This document shows positions 36,885 through 44,861 of a stretch of 64,000 nucleotides of DNA, in pieces. Source of the DNA: Ignavibacteria bacterium (GTDB taxonomy: Bacteria; Bacteroidota; Ignavibacteria; Tepidaquicellales; Tepidaquicellaceae); the NCBI GenBank assembly GCA_016710985.1, contig JADJTX010000002.1, positions 1-64,000 of the forward strand, read 5' to 3'. The notes beneath the pieces are model-generated. The model was not told where the DNA came from. It saw only the letters and a program-made list of their open reading frames with translations, and did no database searches. The number at the start of each line of letters is the position of its first letter. Position 1 is the stretch's first letter. The position numbers and the translations under genes were made by a program.

Positions 36885-38405
36885 TTAAATTTTTAAAAAC
36901 GTTTTGGACAGCAATGATTTTAAATGATAATCTGTGCCGGGTGTGGCTATTAATTCATCCGCTTTTTCCATCAGCCATTTTTTACTGACGATTTTAATGC
37001 AGTTATCTATTTCTTCCTTTATGAAAGAAGGATCTTCTTTGCTAATTCCGTATTTTACCCTGAGCAGTTTCTTATAAAATTTTATGAAATTTCTGTATAA
37101 AATTTTAGCGAATTCCGGTATTTTTTTGTTGGAATCAATGAAGTGCTTATATGCATCCAAAGTGCTTACTGCGAGTTCAAATGAGCTGAGTTCGTAATAG
37201 ATCTGCATAGTAAGATGTTTGACATCTAACTTAAATACATGGAATTCATTGTTCTTAACAGTAGAAATACAGCTCAGTGATCTTTCAAATTCATTTTTCA
37301 AAAAATAAAGATATGCATAAGTATAATGTCTTAAGTTATCCCTGTGATCAACCGGAAGACAATCGGCATAATTTTGTATTAATTTATTAAGCCATCCGGA
37401 ATCCTTCATTGAATAAGCAAAAAGAACCATTGTTCTATAAATCATCACAGCAATGTTCTGACCGGCCGAAGGAGAATACGAGTCGTTTTTAAACATGCTT
37501 TTGAAAATATTCAGTGTCTCTTTACGAAAGTCATTGGCATTACTTTCTGATCTCTGAATGCAGTAGTTTCCAAGATGCATAAAGAAAAAATATTTTTCTT
37601 CCCTGTTCAGGCCTGATAAATTCCGGAAAAACAAATTTTTAAGTAAATAATAGTAATTTAGTTTATCTGGCTCATCTATTGTTTTAAATACATAGTAATA
37701 TAATCCAATGTTTGGATTTTTTATGTAATCTTCCTGCTCAAACCTGTTTAATAATTCTTTAAAATTAACTATTTGTAATACTTCCTGAACAAATCTGTTA
37801 CACATGTCTTTTTCGCAATTATGGCGCGCCACATTCATATAATTTATATACTGTACATAATCGAAAATAAACTGAAGAACCGATGTTTCAAAAATGTCCT
37901 CAATGCTTTTGGTGACACTTTCCAGGTGATTATTTTCATTATGATATTCCAGTTTCAATTTGGTGAGCCGTTTGAGTTTTGAAGTATAATCTCTATCTGG
38001 AGAAAATGTCGGATGAAGTTTTTTTTCAATGATCTTGTTTATTCTGTTGGATTCATCATGGAGATTTTTGTTAAGATATCCCTTGCTGAGATTTAACAAA
38101 AATTCCGGTTGATCTTCATAAAATGTGCAGTGGGCTAAAAAATGCTCAGCGGATTTTGTAAGATCAAATATGAGATTTTGCAATTTCCTTTCATTGTAAT
38201 CCTCTCCTGTGAATAGCTGACTGAAAATCTCCTGCTTTCCGGGCAGGCGAGAGTCATAATCAGGATGCAGATTCGTCAGGTAATTATATAATTCAATGGT
38301 ATTTCTTGTTTGAAGCAGAAATGGTGAGCTGACAAACTTTCCGAAGGATTTAATTTCTTCCTTAGTAAATGTTTTTAATAATTTGATCAAACGGATATCT
38401 TTCAT
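36885..38405 (-). CDS. Uncharacterised alpha-helical protein, paralogue of the gene at 25945
   Basis: 506 residues, soluble, helical, Lys/Glu/Phe-rich. N-terminus LIKLLKTFTKEEIKSFGKFVSSPFLL matches the start of the 25945 protein; both continue with a YDSRL/YDNTEL-type turn, QEIFSQLFTGEDYNERKLQNLIFDLTKSAEHFLAHC, and C-terminal TPR-like pairs (AYLYFLKNEFERSLSCISTVK, YYELSSFELAVSTLDAYKHF). No catalytic or DNA-binding motif is evident to me. It is convergent with the GH18 gene, repeating the association with dockerin-tailed cargo. Function unknown. Confidence 0.75.
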   Translation of the reverse strand: MKDIRLIKLLKTFTKEEIKSFGKFVSSPFLLQTRNTIELYNYLTNLHPDYDSRLPGKQEIFSQLFTGEDYNERKLQNLIFDLTKSAEHFLAHCTFYEDQPEFLLNLSKGYLNKNLHDESNRINKIIEKKLHPTFSPDRDYTSKLKRLTKLKLEYHNENNHLESVTKSIEDIFETSVLQFIFDYVQYINYMNVARHNCEKDMCNRFVQEVLQIVNFKELLNRFEQEDYIKNPNIGLYYYVFKTIDEPDKLNYYYLLKNLFFRNLSGLNREEKYFFFMHLGNYCIQRSESNANDFRKETLNIFKSMFKNDSYSPSAGQNIAVMIYRTMVLFAYSMKDSGWLNKLIQNYADCLPVDHRDNLRHYTYAYLYFLKNEFERSLSCISTVKNNEFHVFKLDVKHLTMQIYYELSSFELAVSTLDAYKHFIDSNKKIPEFAKILYRNFIKFYKKLLRVKYGISKEDPSFIKEEIDNCIKIVSKKWLMEKADELIATPGTDYHLKSLLSKTFLKI

Positions 38406-38889
38406 ATTGTTTGTATCTTTAATTTTGAAAAAGATAAAATTTTTTTTGAGTAATTCAAATTCACAAATTCTTCAAAAATTAAATCAAATTAAAGAAAACA
38501 TATTACCGTGAGAAAAATTTTATGAGTATTTCTTCCAAATTTCTCTTTGCAATGTTTTGCAAATAATATTACGTTTGCATTAACAACCCCAAATAATCTA
38601 AATTTAAGGAAAATCAAATTATGAATAGACTTCAGAAATTTGACGGCTGGCGCCTGCTTAAAAAGATTCAGTCCTATGGATCTGCAGAATAAGTCTGTCA
38701 AAAATCTTCTTAAGTTTAGAATCCTCTTATTTTCATTTCTCCCTTCAAGTACCGCCATTCAATTTGAAGTCTCAATTGATCAATGCAACAGCTTCTAATT
38801 ATGCTTTTTCAATTGAGACTTTACCGGATTCAATTATTGAAAGTAAAAATAATATTGAAATATTTTTTTTAAACTTAAAATAAAACATT
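38406..38889. other. Intergenic gap with a 12-bp inverted repeat
   Basis: A 484-bp gap with no convincing gene (an 89-codon minus-strand frame looks accidental). AGTCTCAATTGA at 38768-38779 and TCAATTGAGACT at 38809-38820 are exact reverse complements around a 29-bp loop, just upstream of the beta-helix gene; a partial copy of the arm is at about 36862. Confidence 0.7.
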
Positions 38890-40724
38890 ATGAAAGACAT
38901 TTACAAACTATTCCTCTCTCTTGTAATCACCATCTTTCTTTTTCAACTGGTTAAAGCTGATACGACATTTGTATCGGGGATATTGTAAATCAGAACTGGA
39001 CAATATCGGGTCACCTTATGTCGTGACAAATGATGTAAGAGTTGTCCGTTTATTCATTGATCCGGGAGTCTCAGTATTATTTAACGGTAATTATGAATTT
39101 CTCGTTGAAGGTGTCATCGAAGCTATAGGAACCGAGCAATCAAAAATCTCCTTCACTACGAAAAGCGGAGTATCCAGCTGGAAAGGGATCAGATTTCAAA
39201 ACAGTAATTCCGGGTCGTATATGAAATGGTGTATTGTTGAGAAAGCAAATAATAGCGGGATAAGATAGTAGAAAGTCATCTTCCAGTCTTTACAATTGTA
39301 CAATTAGAAATAATCAATCATTGATTTTGGAGGAGGTATATTTATATCAAAATTTTCAAAGTCAACTGTATTTAATTATCAGATTGCCTATTTGAAAACA
39401 ATCCAGCACCTTAATTGGAGGAGGAATTCGGGTAATCAAATGGATTGGTGGTGGTTGTAAAATTGATATAATCCAGGAATGCAAGCTGTTTAGGTAGGAT
39501 GCCGATTTCTGAATAACAATTTATTACAAGAAATGCCGTTATTGGAATAGGTTTTTTGGAGCTTACGGTGGAGGAATATTTGAAGATAATGGAAATGTGT
39601 CATTAGAAAATTGTATAATTAATGAAAATAAATGTACGGAACAGGTGGTGGTAGTTGGGCAAATGGGGAGGAATATACAACGAAGAGGAATACCACAATA
39701 TTAAATTTATCATTGCATATGATTCCGTTTCAAGCTGGAAATCAAGATCGAAGAAGGGGGAATCTATACGTCAGTTGGGGTCAACTTAAAATTGAAAATA
39801 GTACCATAGCTTATAACAAAATAAGCAATTATATTAGTGAATTGGTGGTTTCTTACTTCAATCATTTTCAATACTATTTATTATAACGGGTACTCAATTA
39901 ATGGTTCGTTTACTGTAACATATAGTGACATCCAAGGTGGATTCACGGGTATAGGAAATATTAACTTAACCCAAGTCTTGATAGTTGCCTTAAATCTTAG
40001 TCCGGGTCACCTTGCATTGATGCCGGGAAGCCAGTACAATTTATAAAGATGCGTGCTTCCCGCCTTCACTTGGCAATCTAAGAAATGACATGGGGTCAAA
40101 TGGCGGTCCAGGTGCCTGTAATTGGTTTGGTGTTCCGGATACCTGCGTACCAATGGCCTGCATCATCAATCAACATAGAGCTTACTGCACTTATGGAAGG
40201 TTTATACAACCCTGCAACCAATTTGATGGTAAGACCTCAGGTGAGAGAATGTACCTTAGAAATGCGACATCGCCGTATTCGATTGTCGAGCCTGCAGCCG
40301 CTACATTAGGCAGAACGGAATCTCAACCACCGAATTTATTTTTAACTCTGCTCCATCCGGCACTTACTACTTAGTTATAAAGAACTGGAACAACTTGGAA
40401 ACATGGAGCAAGACCGGAGGTGAACTGCTTTACAATGACGGCGAAACCAGTTATTACGATTTTACCTCTGCAAGCTCACAGGCATACGGAAACAACCTGA
40501 AATTAATAGGAAGCAAGTGGTGTACTTACACCGGTGCTGTGACTCCGGACAGTTCAATAGACCTCGCCGATGTCCTTCAGATCAATGCAGCTTCGAATGC
40601 TTTTACAGCCGGTTATAATATTAACGACCTGAACGGAGATAATCAGGTTAACCTGACTGATCTGTTGATTGTATATAATAATTCGGCGGCGTTTATAAGG
40701 GTGAAAAATCCGTTTAATCCGTAA
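38890..40724 (+). pseudogene. Right-handed beta-helix secreted protein with dockerin-like tail, multiply frameshifted
   Basis: Pieces in all three frames can be joined: signal peptide MKDIYKLFLSLVITIFLFQL, then NQNWTISG-SPYVVTNDVRV, a pectate-lyase-like helix region (GVIEAIGTEQSKISFTTKSG, WKGIRFQNSNSGSYMKWCIVEKANNSGI), GNLYVSWGQLKIENSTIAYN, and the dockerin-like module (ELTALMEGLYNPATN, ETWSKTGGELL, GAVTPDSSIDLADVLQI, FIRVKNP). At least seven shifts are needed, far more than other genes, so this looks truly decayed. The intact ancestor would be a ~600-residue exported polysaccharide-binding or -degrading protein. Confidence 0.75.
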
Positions 40725-40792
40725 GAGAGTTTTTTAAGTTTATAGAGTTATTTGAGTTTATTGAGTTTCTTCATTGATGTTCCTTTCAGCTC

Positions 40793-40833
40793 CCTATTCT
40801 TTCCCGGGCTTTTATTTTGCCTGGGAAAGTAGG
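40793..40833. terminator. Hairpin CCTATTCTTTCCCGGGC / GCCTGGGAAAGTAGG
   Basis: Strong stem with one bulge and a T-rich loop, followed by AAGTTTT. It lies 70 bp after the beta-helix pseudogene and may end its transcription. The rest of the 368-bp gap to 41093 holds no gene; CCACCGGTG/CACCGGTC at 41029-41059 is a small extra inverted repeat. Confidence 0.55.
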
Positions 40834-41092
40834 AAGTTTTAAAGAATGTGTGAAAAATTATTACTGCATTAACGTTGTTTGAAATCGTAGCTGTTCAAAA
40901 AATCAGTGATATTTTAAAACTAAGGTATAAGACAAAAAGAGGTTATTTTTTTTGTTTATTTTTTTAAGCATTTTCTTAGTGCAGTGCCTTAGTTGTGAAA
41001 TATAATTTTCTTGTCGTTCGGACTAAGACCACCGGTGCTTTTCCCCGGATTCACCGGTCATAAAAACTACCTGAAATCAAACCCAATCAAAT

Positions 41093-42055
41093 ATGAAAAA
41101 AACAATTACCGTTCTTCTCACACTGTTTTTACAAGTAAATATTTCTTTTTCACAGAGTCTTGAGGAAAACCTGCAGCAGGTTGGTCCGAATTACGGCAAG
41201 CTGTATCTTCAGCCATTGGCGAATGCAATGGGTGTTAATGTAAATTCAAATTTCTTTTATACTGCATCGGTTCCGTTCAACAGTAAAAAGCCGGCTGAAT
41301 TCAATATCGGTTTGAGACTCAGGCTGATGAACACTTTCCTTACAAGTGATGATCAGAAGTTTAATTACAGTTATTCGGATACGGGTAAAGTGAACGGGCT
41401 GCCGGTCACCGGAACTTATACAGTAGTTAATGCTCCTACTGTCATCGGAAATACAGATGAAGCCGTTGCTAAATTTACTTATAACGGAACGTATTATCCT
41501 GAAAATGATATAGAATTAATCGGAGGTATAGTGAAGACTACAAATGTTCCCCTGTTCATACCGGAGATCACCTTCGGTACTGTCTATGCAACCGACGCTT
41601 CGATCATTCTTCTTCCTACAATTAATATACATGATTTCGGCGCATTCAGAATGTTCGGATTTACACTAAGGCATAATTTCAGTCATTATGTAAAGAATTC
41701 GCCTGTTGATTATGCATTAATGCTCGGATACCAGCGAATGTCACTTACGGAAAGCGATAATAATGACCTGTGGAAATCAAACAGTTACTTTATAAACGCT
41801 CAGCTAAGCAAATCTTTTACAAAAGTAATTACCGGATATGTGGCGCTGCAGTTTGAACAATTCAAGGCTGATGTTTCATATAACTATGATGATAACGGAG
41901 ACGATATCCCGATAACTTTCAGTATTGACGGAGATAATACATTCAGAGGAGTCATCGGAGGAACCGTAAGAACGGGTATATTTGCATTCAATCTTGACGC
42001 GAACATAGGACAGCAGTTTGCGCTGTCGTGCGCGTTTAATTTTATTTTTATGTAG
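41093..42055 (+). CDS. DUF6588-like outer-membrane protein
   Basis: 320 residues with signal peptide MKKTITVLLTLFLQVNISFS. The mature start SLEENLQQVGPNYGKLYLQPLANAMGVNVNS followed by FNIGLRLRLMNTFL and repeated amphipathic strands ending in FALSCAFNFIFM (terminal beta signal) fits a small beta-barrel of the DUF6588 type. Function unknown. The stop is 7 bp from the first REP element; monocistronic. Confidence 0.7.
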   Translation: MKKTITVLLTLFLQVNISFSQSLEENLQQVGPNYGKLYLQPLANAMGVNVNSNFFYTASVPFNSKKPAEFNIGLRLRLMNTFLTSDDQKFNYSYSDTGKVNGLPVTGTYTVVNAPTVIGNTDEAVAKFTYNGTYYPENDIELIGGIVKTTNVPLFIPEITFGTVYATDASIILLPTINIHDFGAFRMFGFTLRHNFSHYVKNSPVDYALMLGYQRMSLTESDNNDLWKSNSYFINAQLSKSFTKVITGYVALQFEQFKADVSYNYDDNGDDIPITFSIDGDNTFRGVIGGTVRTGIFAFNLDANIGQQFALSCAFNFIFM

Positions 42056-42061
42056 TCTAAT

Positions 42062-42128
42062 CGTAGCACAGATTATTTGATTGAATTTAGACGGAATTTA
42101 TATTTTAAATAATATAATCTGTGCTACG
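42062..42128. repeat. REP palindrome 1 (GTAGCACAGATTAT ... ATAATCTGTGCTAC)
   Basis: 67-bp imperfect palindrome with 12-14-bp near-exact arms. A shorter, degenerate relative (TGTAGCACAGAATAATATTCTGTACTAC) sits at 42193-42222. Confidence 0.9.
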
Positions 42129-42249
42129 GAAATTATATTTGCAATAGTAATTTAAAATAATAATCTTTGCTTCGCTGACAATGAAACTATTTTGTAGCAC
42201 AGAATAATATTCTGTACTACCCGATATAAGTTTAGAAAGGATTGAAACT

Positions 42250-43034
42250 ATGACTTTTACAAGAAGAAACTTACCGCACTTACATTTCGAATTTGGGATT
42301 TACTTCGTTACCTTCAACTTGGCAGGTACATTACCGAACGTAGCACAGATTAATAATACAAATGTAAAATCGAATACAAATACGTGCCGGGAAAAGATTC
42401 AACATTAATACCGAACGTAACACAGATTAATAATACAAATGTAAAATCGAATAGTACAAATTCGAATAATCTGTGCTGCGGTAAAAAAGATTCAACAATA
42501 ATAGTACCGAACGTAGCACAGATTAATAATACAAATGTAAAATTGAATAGTACAAATTCGAATAATCTGTGCTACGGCAAAAAAGACAAACGGGTTTTTC
42601 AAAAATATGACGATATTCTCGATTCAGAAAAGTATGGTGAAAAATATCTTTCAAATGATAAAATTGCCGGAGTCGTAAAACATTGCCTGCACTATCCTGA
42701 TAATAAAGACTATAATTTAATTTGTTACAGTATAATGTCCAATCATGTGCATATAATGTTCAAATTGATAAAGGGCAATAAAGGATTGAGCAAAATTATG
42801 CAGTCAATAAAAAGAATCTCAGCCACGAGATCAAACAAGATTTTAGGCAGAACAGGAACATTCTGGCAGGATGAAAGCTTTGACCGGTTAATAAGAAATG
42901 AAAAAGAATTTTTGGCAGTACTCAGATATGTTTTAAATAATCCTGTAAAAGCCGGATTGGTTGCTCACTGGCAGGATTGGAAGAATAGTTATTGTCATAC
43001 GGATTATTTAACGACCGTAGGACAGATTATTTGA
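42250..43034 (+). pseudogene. RAYT (REP-associated tyrosine transposase, IS200-like) with three internal REP copies
   Basis: The N-terminus at 42250 (MTFTRRNLPHLHFEFGIYFVTFNLAGTL) and the body from GTG 42384 (ICYSIMSNHVHIMFKLIKG with the HVH metal motif, RTGTFWQDESFDRLIRNE, YVLNNPVKAGLV) are both standard RAYT. Between them lie three tandem copies of a REP-containing unit. Copies 2 (42411-42506) and 3 (from 42507) have a 96-bp period and stay in frame; copy 1 (42334-42410) is 77 bp, a 19-bp internal deletion that breaks the frame after 46 codons. The gene's stop lies inside the next REP. RAYTs cut and join single-stranded REP hairpins using a tyrosine nucleophile; downstream of the shift, translation could restart at 42384 but without the N-terminus. 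Confidence 0.88.
42334..42572. repeat. Three tandem REP units inserted in the RAYT coding region
   Basis: Unit: CGTAGCACAGATTA + ~38-bp loop + TAATCTGTGCTACG, then AAAAAAGATTCAACA linker. 14-bp arms are exact in copy 3; copy 1 lacks the right arm. Translated, each adds NVAQINNTNVK...NNLCYGKKD. Confidence 0.9.
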
Positions 43035-43081
43035 CAGAATCTAAACGACAATAAATGCTTAAAATAATAATCTGTGCTACA
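43015..43081. repeat. REP palindrome 4, overlapping the RAYT stop
   Basis: CCGTAGGACAGATTATTTGACAG ... TAATAATCTGTGCTAC; the TGA stop of the transposase lies in the left arm. Its inner sequence (CAGAATCTAAACGACA) matches the solo half-REP at 36739. Confidence 0.9.
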
Positions 43082-43476
43082 ACAGTTTCTTTAATCACAG
43101 AAACCTCATTTGGAACAAATACAAACATTTCTGTTGAAGAGTGAAATTCATACTTGATGTAGGAACTTCCTAATACTATTTAATGCTTTTCATATAATTT
43201 ATATTATTTTCATAATTAAAAATTATGTGTCTAATATTATTTGGAATAGTATCATAATAATAAATATAGGATTACAGATTTTGCAATATGCTTTATACAT
43301 AATTATTAAGTAATCCATAATTATTTATTATGTATTTTTAATTATCTTTTATATATACAATATAGTTTATTTTGATTTAAATATAAACATTAGTGTGATA
43401 CATATAAATAGTGATGATTACAGTATAAACTTTACGGAGTTCCTTGCTAATTATAAATAAATGTCCTATGTTGACA
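43082..43476. other. AT-rich intergenic gap
   Basis: About 395 bp, very AT-rich from 43160 to 43440, with ATAATTATTA-like runs (AATAATTATTAAGTAATCCATAATTATTTATTATG near 43297-43333). No gene or array. Probably holds the promoter of the following gene. Confidence 0.45.
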
Positions 43477-43509
43477 GATGTATATCCGCACCGTGCGGAG
43501 ATACATCTA
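43477..43509. promoter_or_regulatory. Strong hairpin in the leader of the 43551 gene
   Basis: AGATGTATATCCGCA / TGCGGAGATACATCT are nearly exact 15-base arms around a 3-base loop (CCG). No T-run follows, so it is not a typical terminator; it lies 42 bp before the chosen start codon and could be an mRNA leader structure or an operator. Confidence 0.7.
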
Positions 43510-43550
43510 AATCACATATTCAAAAATATATTATATCGGAGCACAACATT

Positions 43551-44165
43551 ATGAAGAAGGATCTAATCCCAACAAGGTACACAAACTTCGTTAAACTTGA
43601 GAGAAACTTCCTGGAGAAGTATAGAGGTTATGCTGAGACTCTGGGAGTAGAAAAATCAGAGGTGGATAAAACAATTAATATTCTGAGCGAACATATTAAG
43701 AGTCACTCTGAAATGATCTCAAAGAAGGCGGAGTCCAAAGCAGCGACTGAAACTCATATCGCAAATAATAGGAACGCAGTTAAAGAGTTCAGGCGTGTTT
43801 CTAAAATGATAAGATCTCTGAGAGGATATTCACCGGAAATGGGAGAGAATCTCGGTATTGTTGCTACACAATCTGCAGAGAAAGATTACTCAGAACTTCA
43901 ACCCACATTAAACGTAAAGGCGATAGATTTCATTGTAAATATTAAATTTAAGAAACAGAGAATGGATGGTATTAAGATCTACACTAAACGTGGTGATGAA
44001 AAGGATTTTACATTTCTTGATTACTGTGCAACTTCCCCGTACAAAGATGATCGTGAAAAGCTTGTTGAATCCATACCGGAGAACAGAGAATACTATGCTA
44101 CCTATGTTATGAAGTTTAAAGAAGTCGGATTTACATCCAGTATTACAAAAGTTGTAGTTCCTTAA
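43551..44165 (+). CDS. Hypothetical protein with helical N-terminus and FN3-like C-terminal domain
   Basis: 204 residues from the ATG at 43551 (MKKDLIPTRYTNFVKLERNF). The first ~125 residues are helical and charged; the last ~80 form a beta domain (IDFIVNIKFKKQRMDGIKIYTKRGDEKDFTFL, ENREYYATYVMKFKEVGFTSSITKVVVP), a layout recurrent in Bacteroidota hypothetical proteins. The open frame reaches back to 43461, but that part contains a perfect hairpin and is taken as leader. Usage of AGA, AGG and CTC/CTG-rich codons differs a little from neighbours. Function unknown. Confidence 0.65.
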   Translation: MKKDLIPTRYTNFVKLERNFLEKYRGYAETLGVEKSEVDKTINILSEHIKSHSEMISKKAESKAATETHIANNRNAVKEFRRVSKMIRSLRGYSPEMGENLGIVATQSAEKDYSELQPTLNVKAIDFIVNIKFKKQRMDGIKIYTKRGDEKDFTFLDYCATSPYKDDREKLVESIPENREYYATYVMKFKEVGFTSSITKVVVP

Positions 44166-44231
44166 GATATACTCATCGGAATATTGGCAAATTGTTTCTC
44201 AAGAAACATTGCTGAGTTTAAGTTAATTATT

Positions 44232-44836
44232 GCAACAAAAATACCACAGAGACGCTGAGAACACAGAGTTTCACAGAGAAATTTTTAACATTTTTTAAAT
44301 GCTAAATTCAGCACAAAATGAGTTATATTTTTAAAACATAAGGGCTTGTTCTATCGGGAAATTTTGTGGAATGTTTTAAGAACACTCGCTTTCGGGATGA
44401 CCCATTGTTTTTCAGAAGTGACAATATAGTAAAAAACATAAAAATCTGTTTTCCGAATTTCAATTAGTAAGTAGTTTTATAAAATTATTACTAAAGAAGA
44501 AATGCCTCTTGCGTATCTCTGTGTACTTAGTGCCCTAGTGGCAAACTGTTTTGAGGTATAGAAAATCTCCTATTATAACTTATTTTTTCAATGCTATATT
44601 CAGCACAAAAATGGTTGTTTTTTAAAACATAGGGTTTGTTCTATAGGCATGCTCTGTGGTAAAATGTTTTTAGAACGCTCAGCTTTCGGGATGACTATTG
44701 TTTTCAGAAGTTTCCATATAGTAAAAAACACTACAAGAATCTTTCTTTCCTATTTTTTAGCAGAAGAATTACCTCTGTGTACCTCTGTATACTTAGTGCC
44801 TTCAGTGGGTAACTGTTTTGAGGCATAGAAAGTCTG
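44232..44836. repeat. Tandem ~280-bp duplication with ACCACAGAGACGCTGAG-type ends
   Basis: 44297-44572 and 44590-44836 are diverged direct repeats: both start ATGCTA(A/T)ATTCAGCACAAAA, pass through GCTTTCGGGATGAC and ATATAGTAAAAAACA, and end CTGTTTTGAGG(T/C)ATAGAAA. The left flank (44232-44280, CCACAGAGACGCTGAGAACACAGAG) is roughly complementary to the words TATCTCTGTGTACTTAGTGCC found at the end of each copy. The 696-bp gap holds no gene; it separates the 43551 gene from mnmG. Confidence 0.8.
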
Positions 44837-44861
44837 AATTAAAATAGCTATTTTCCATTTC

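Noticed and set aside
38489..38758. 89-codon minus-strand frame
   Set aside because: No ribosome site, no family resemblance and composition typical of an accidental frame.
23359..40724. Cellulosome based on dockerin-like tails
   Set aside because: No cohesin or scaffoldin in the window, and the loops are attached to a specific beta module; sorting or anchoring is more plausible.
42384..43034. RAYT starting at GTG 42384 as an intact gene
   Set aside because: The conserved N-terminus lies at 42250 and the GTG falls inside the first REP unit; the gene is broken, not short.
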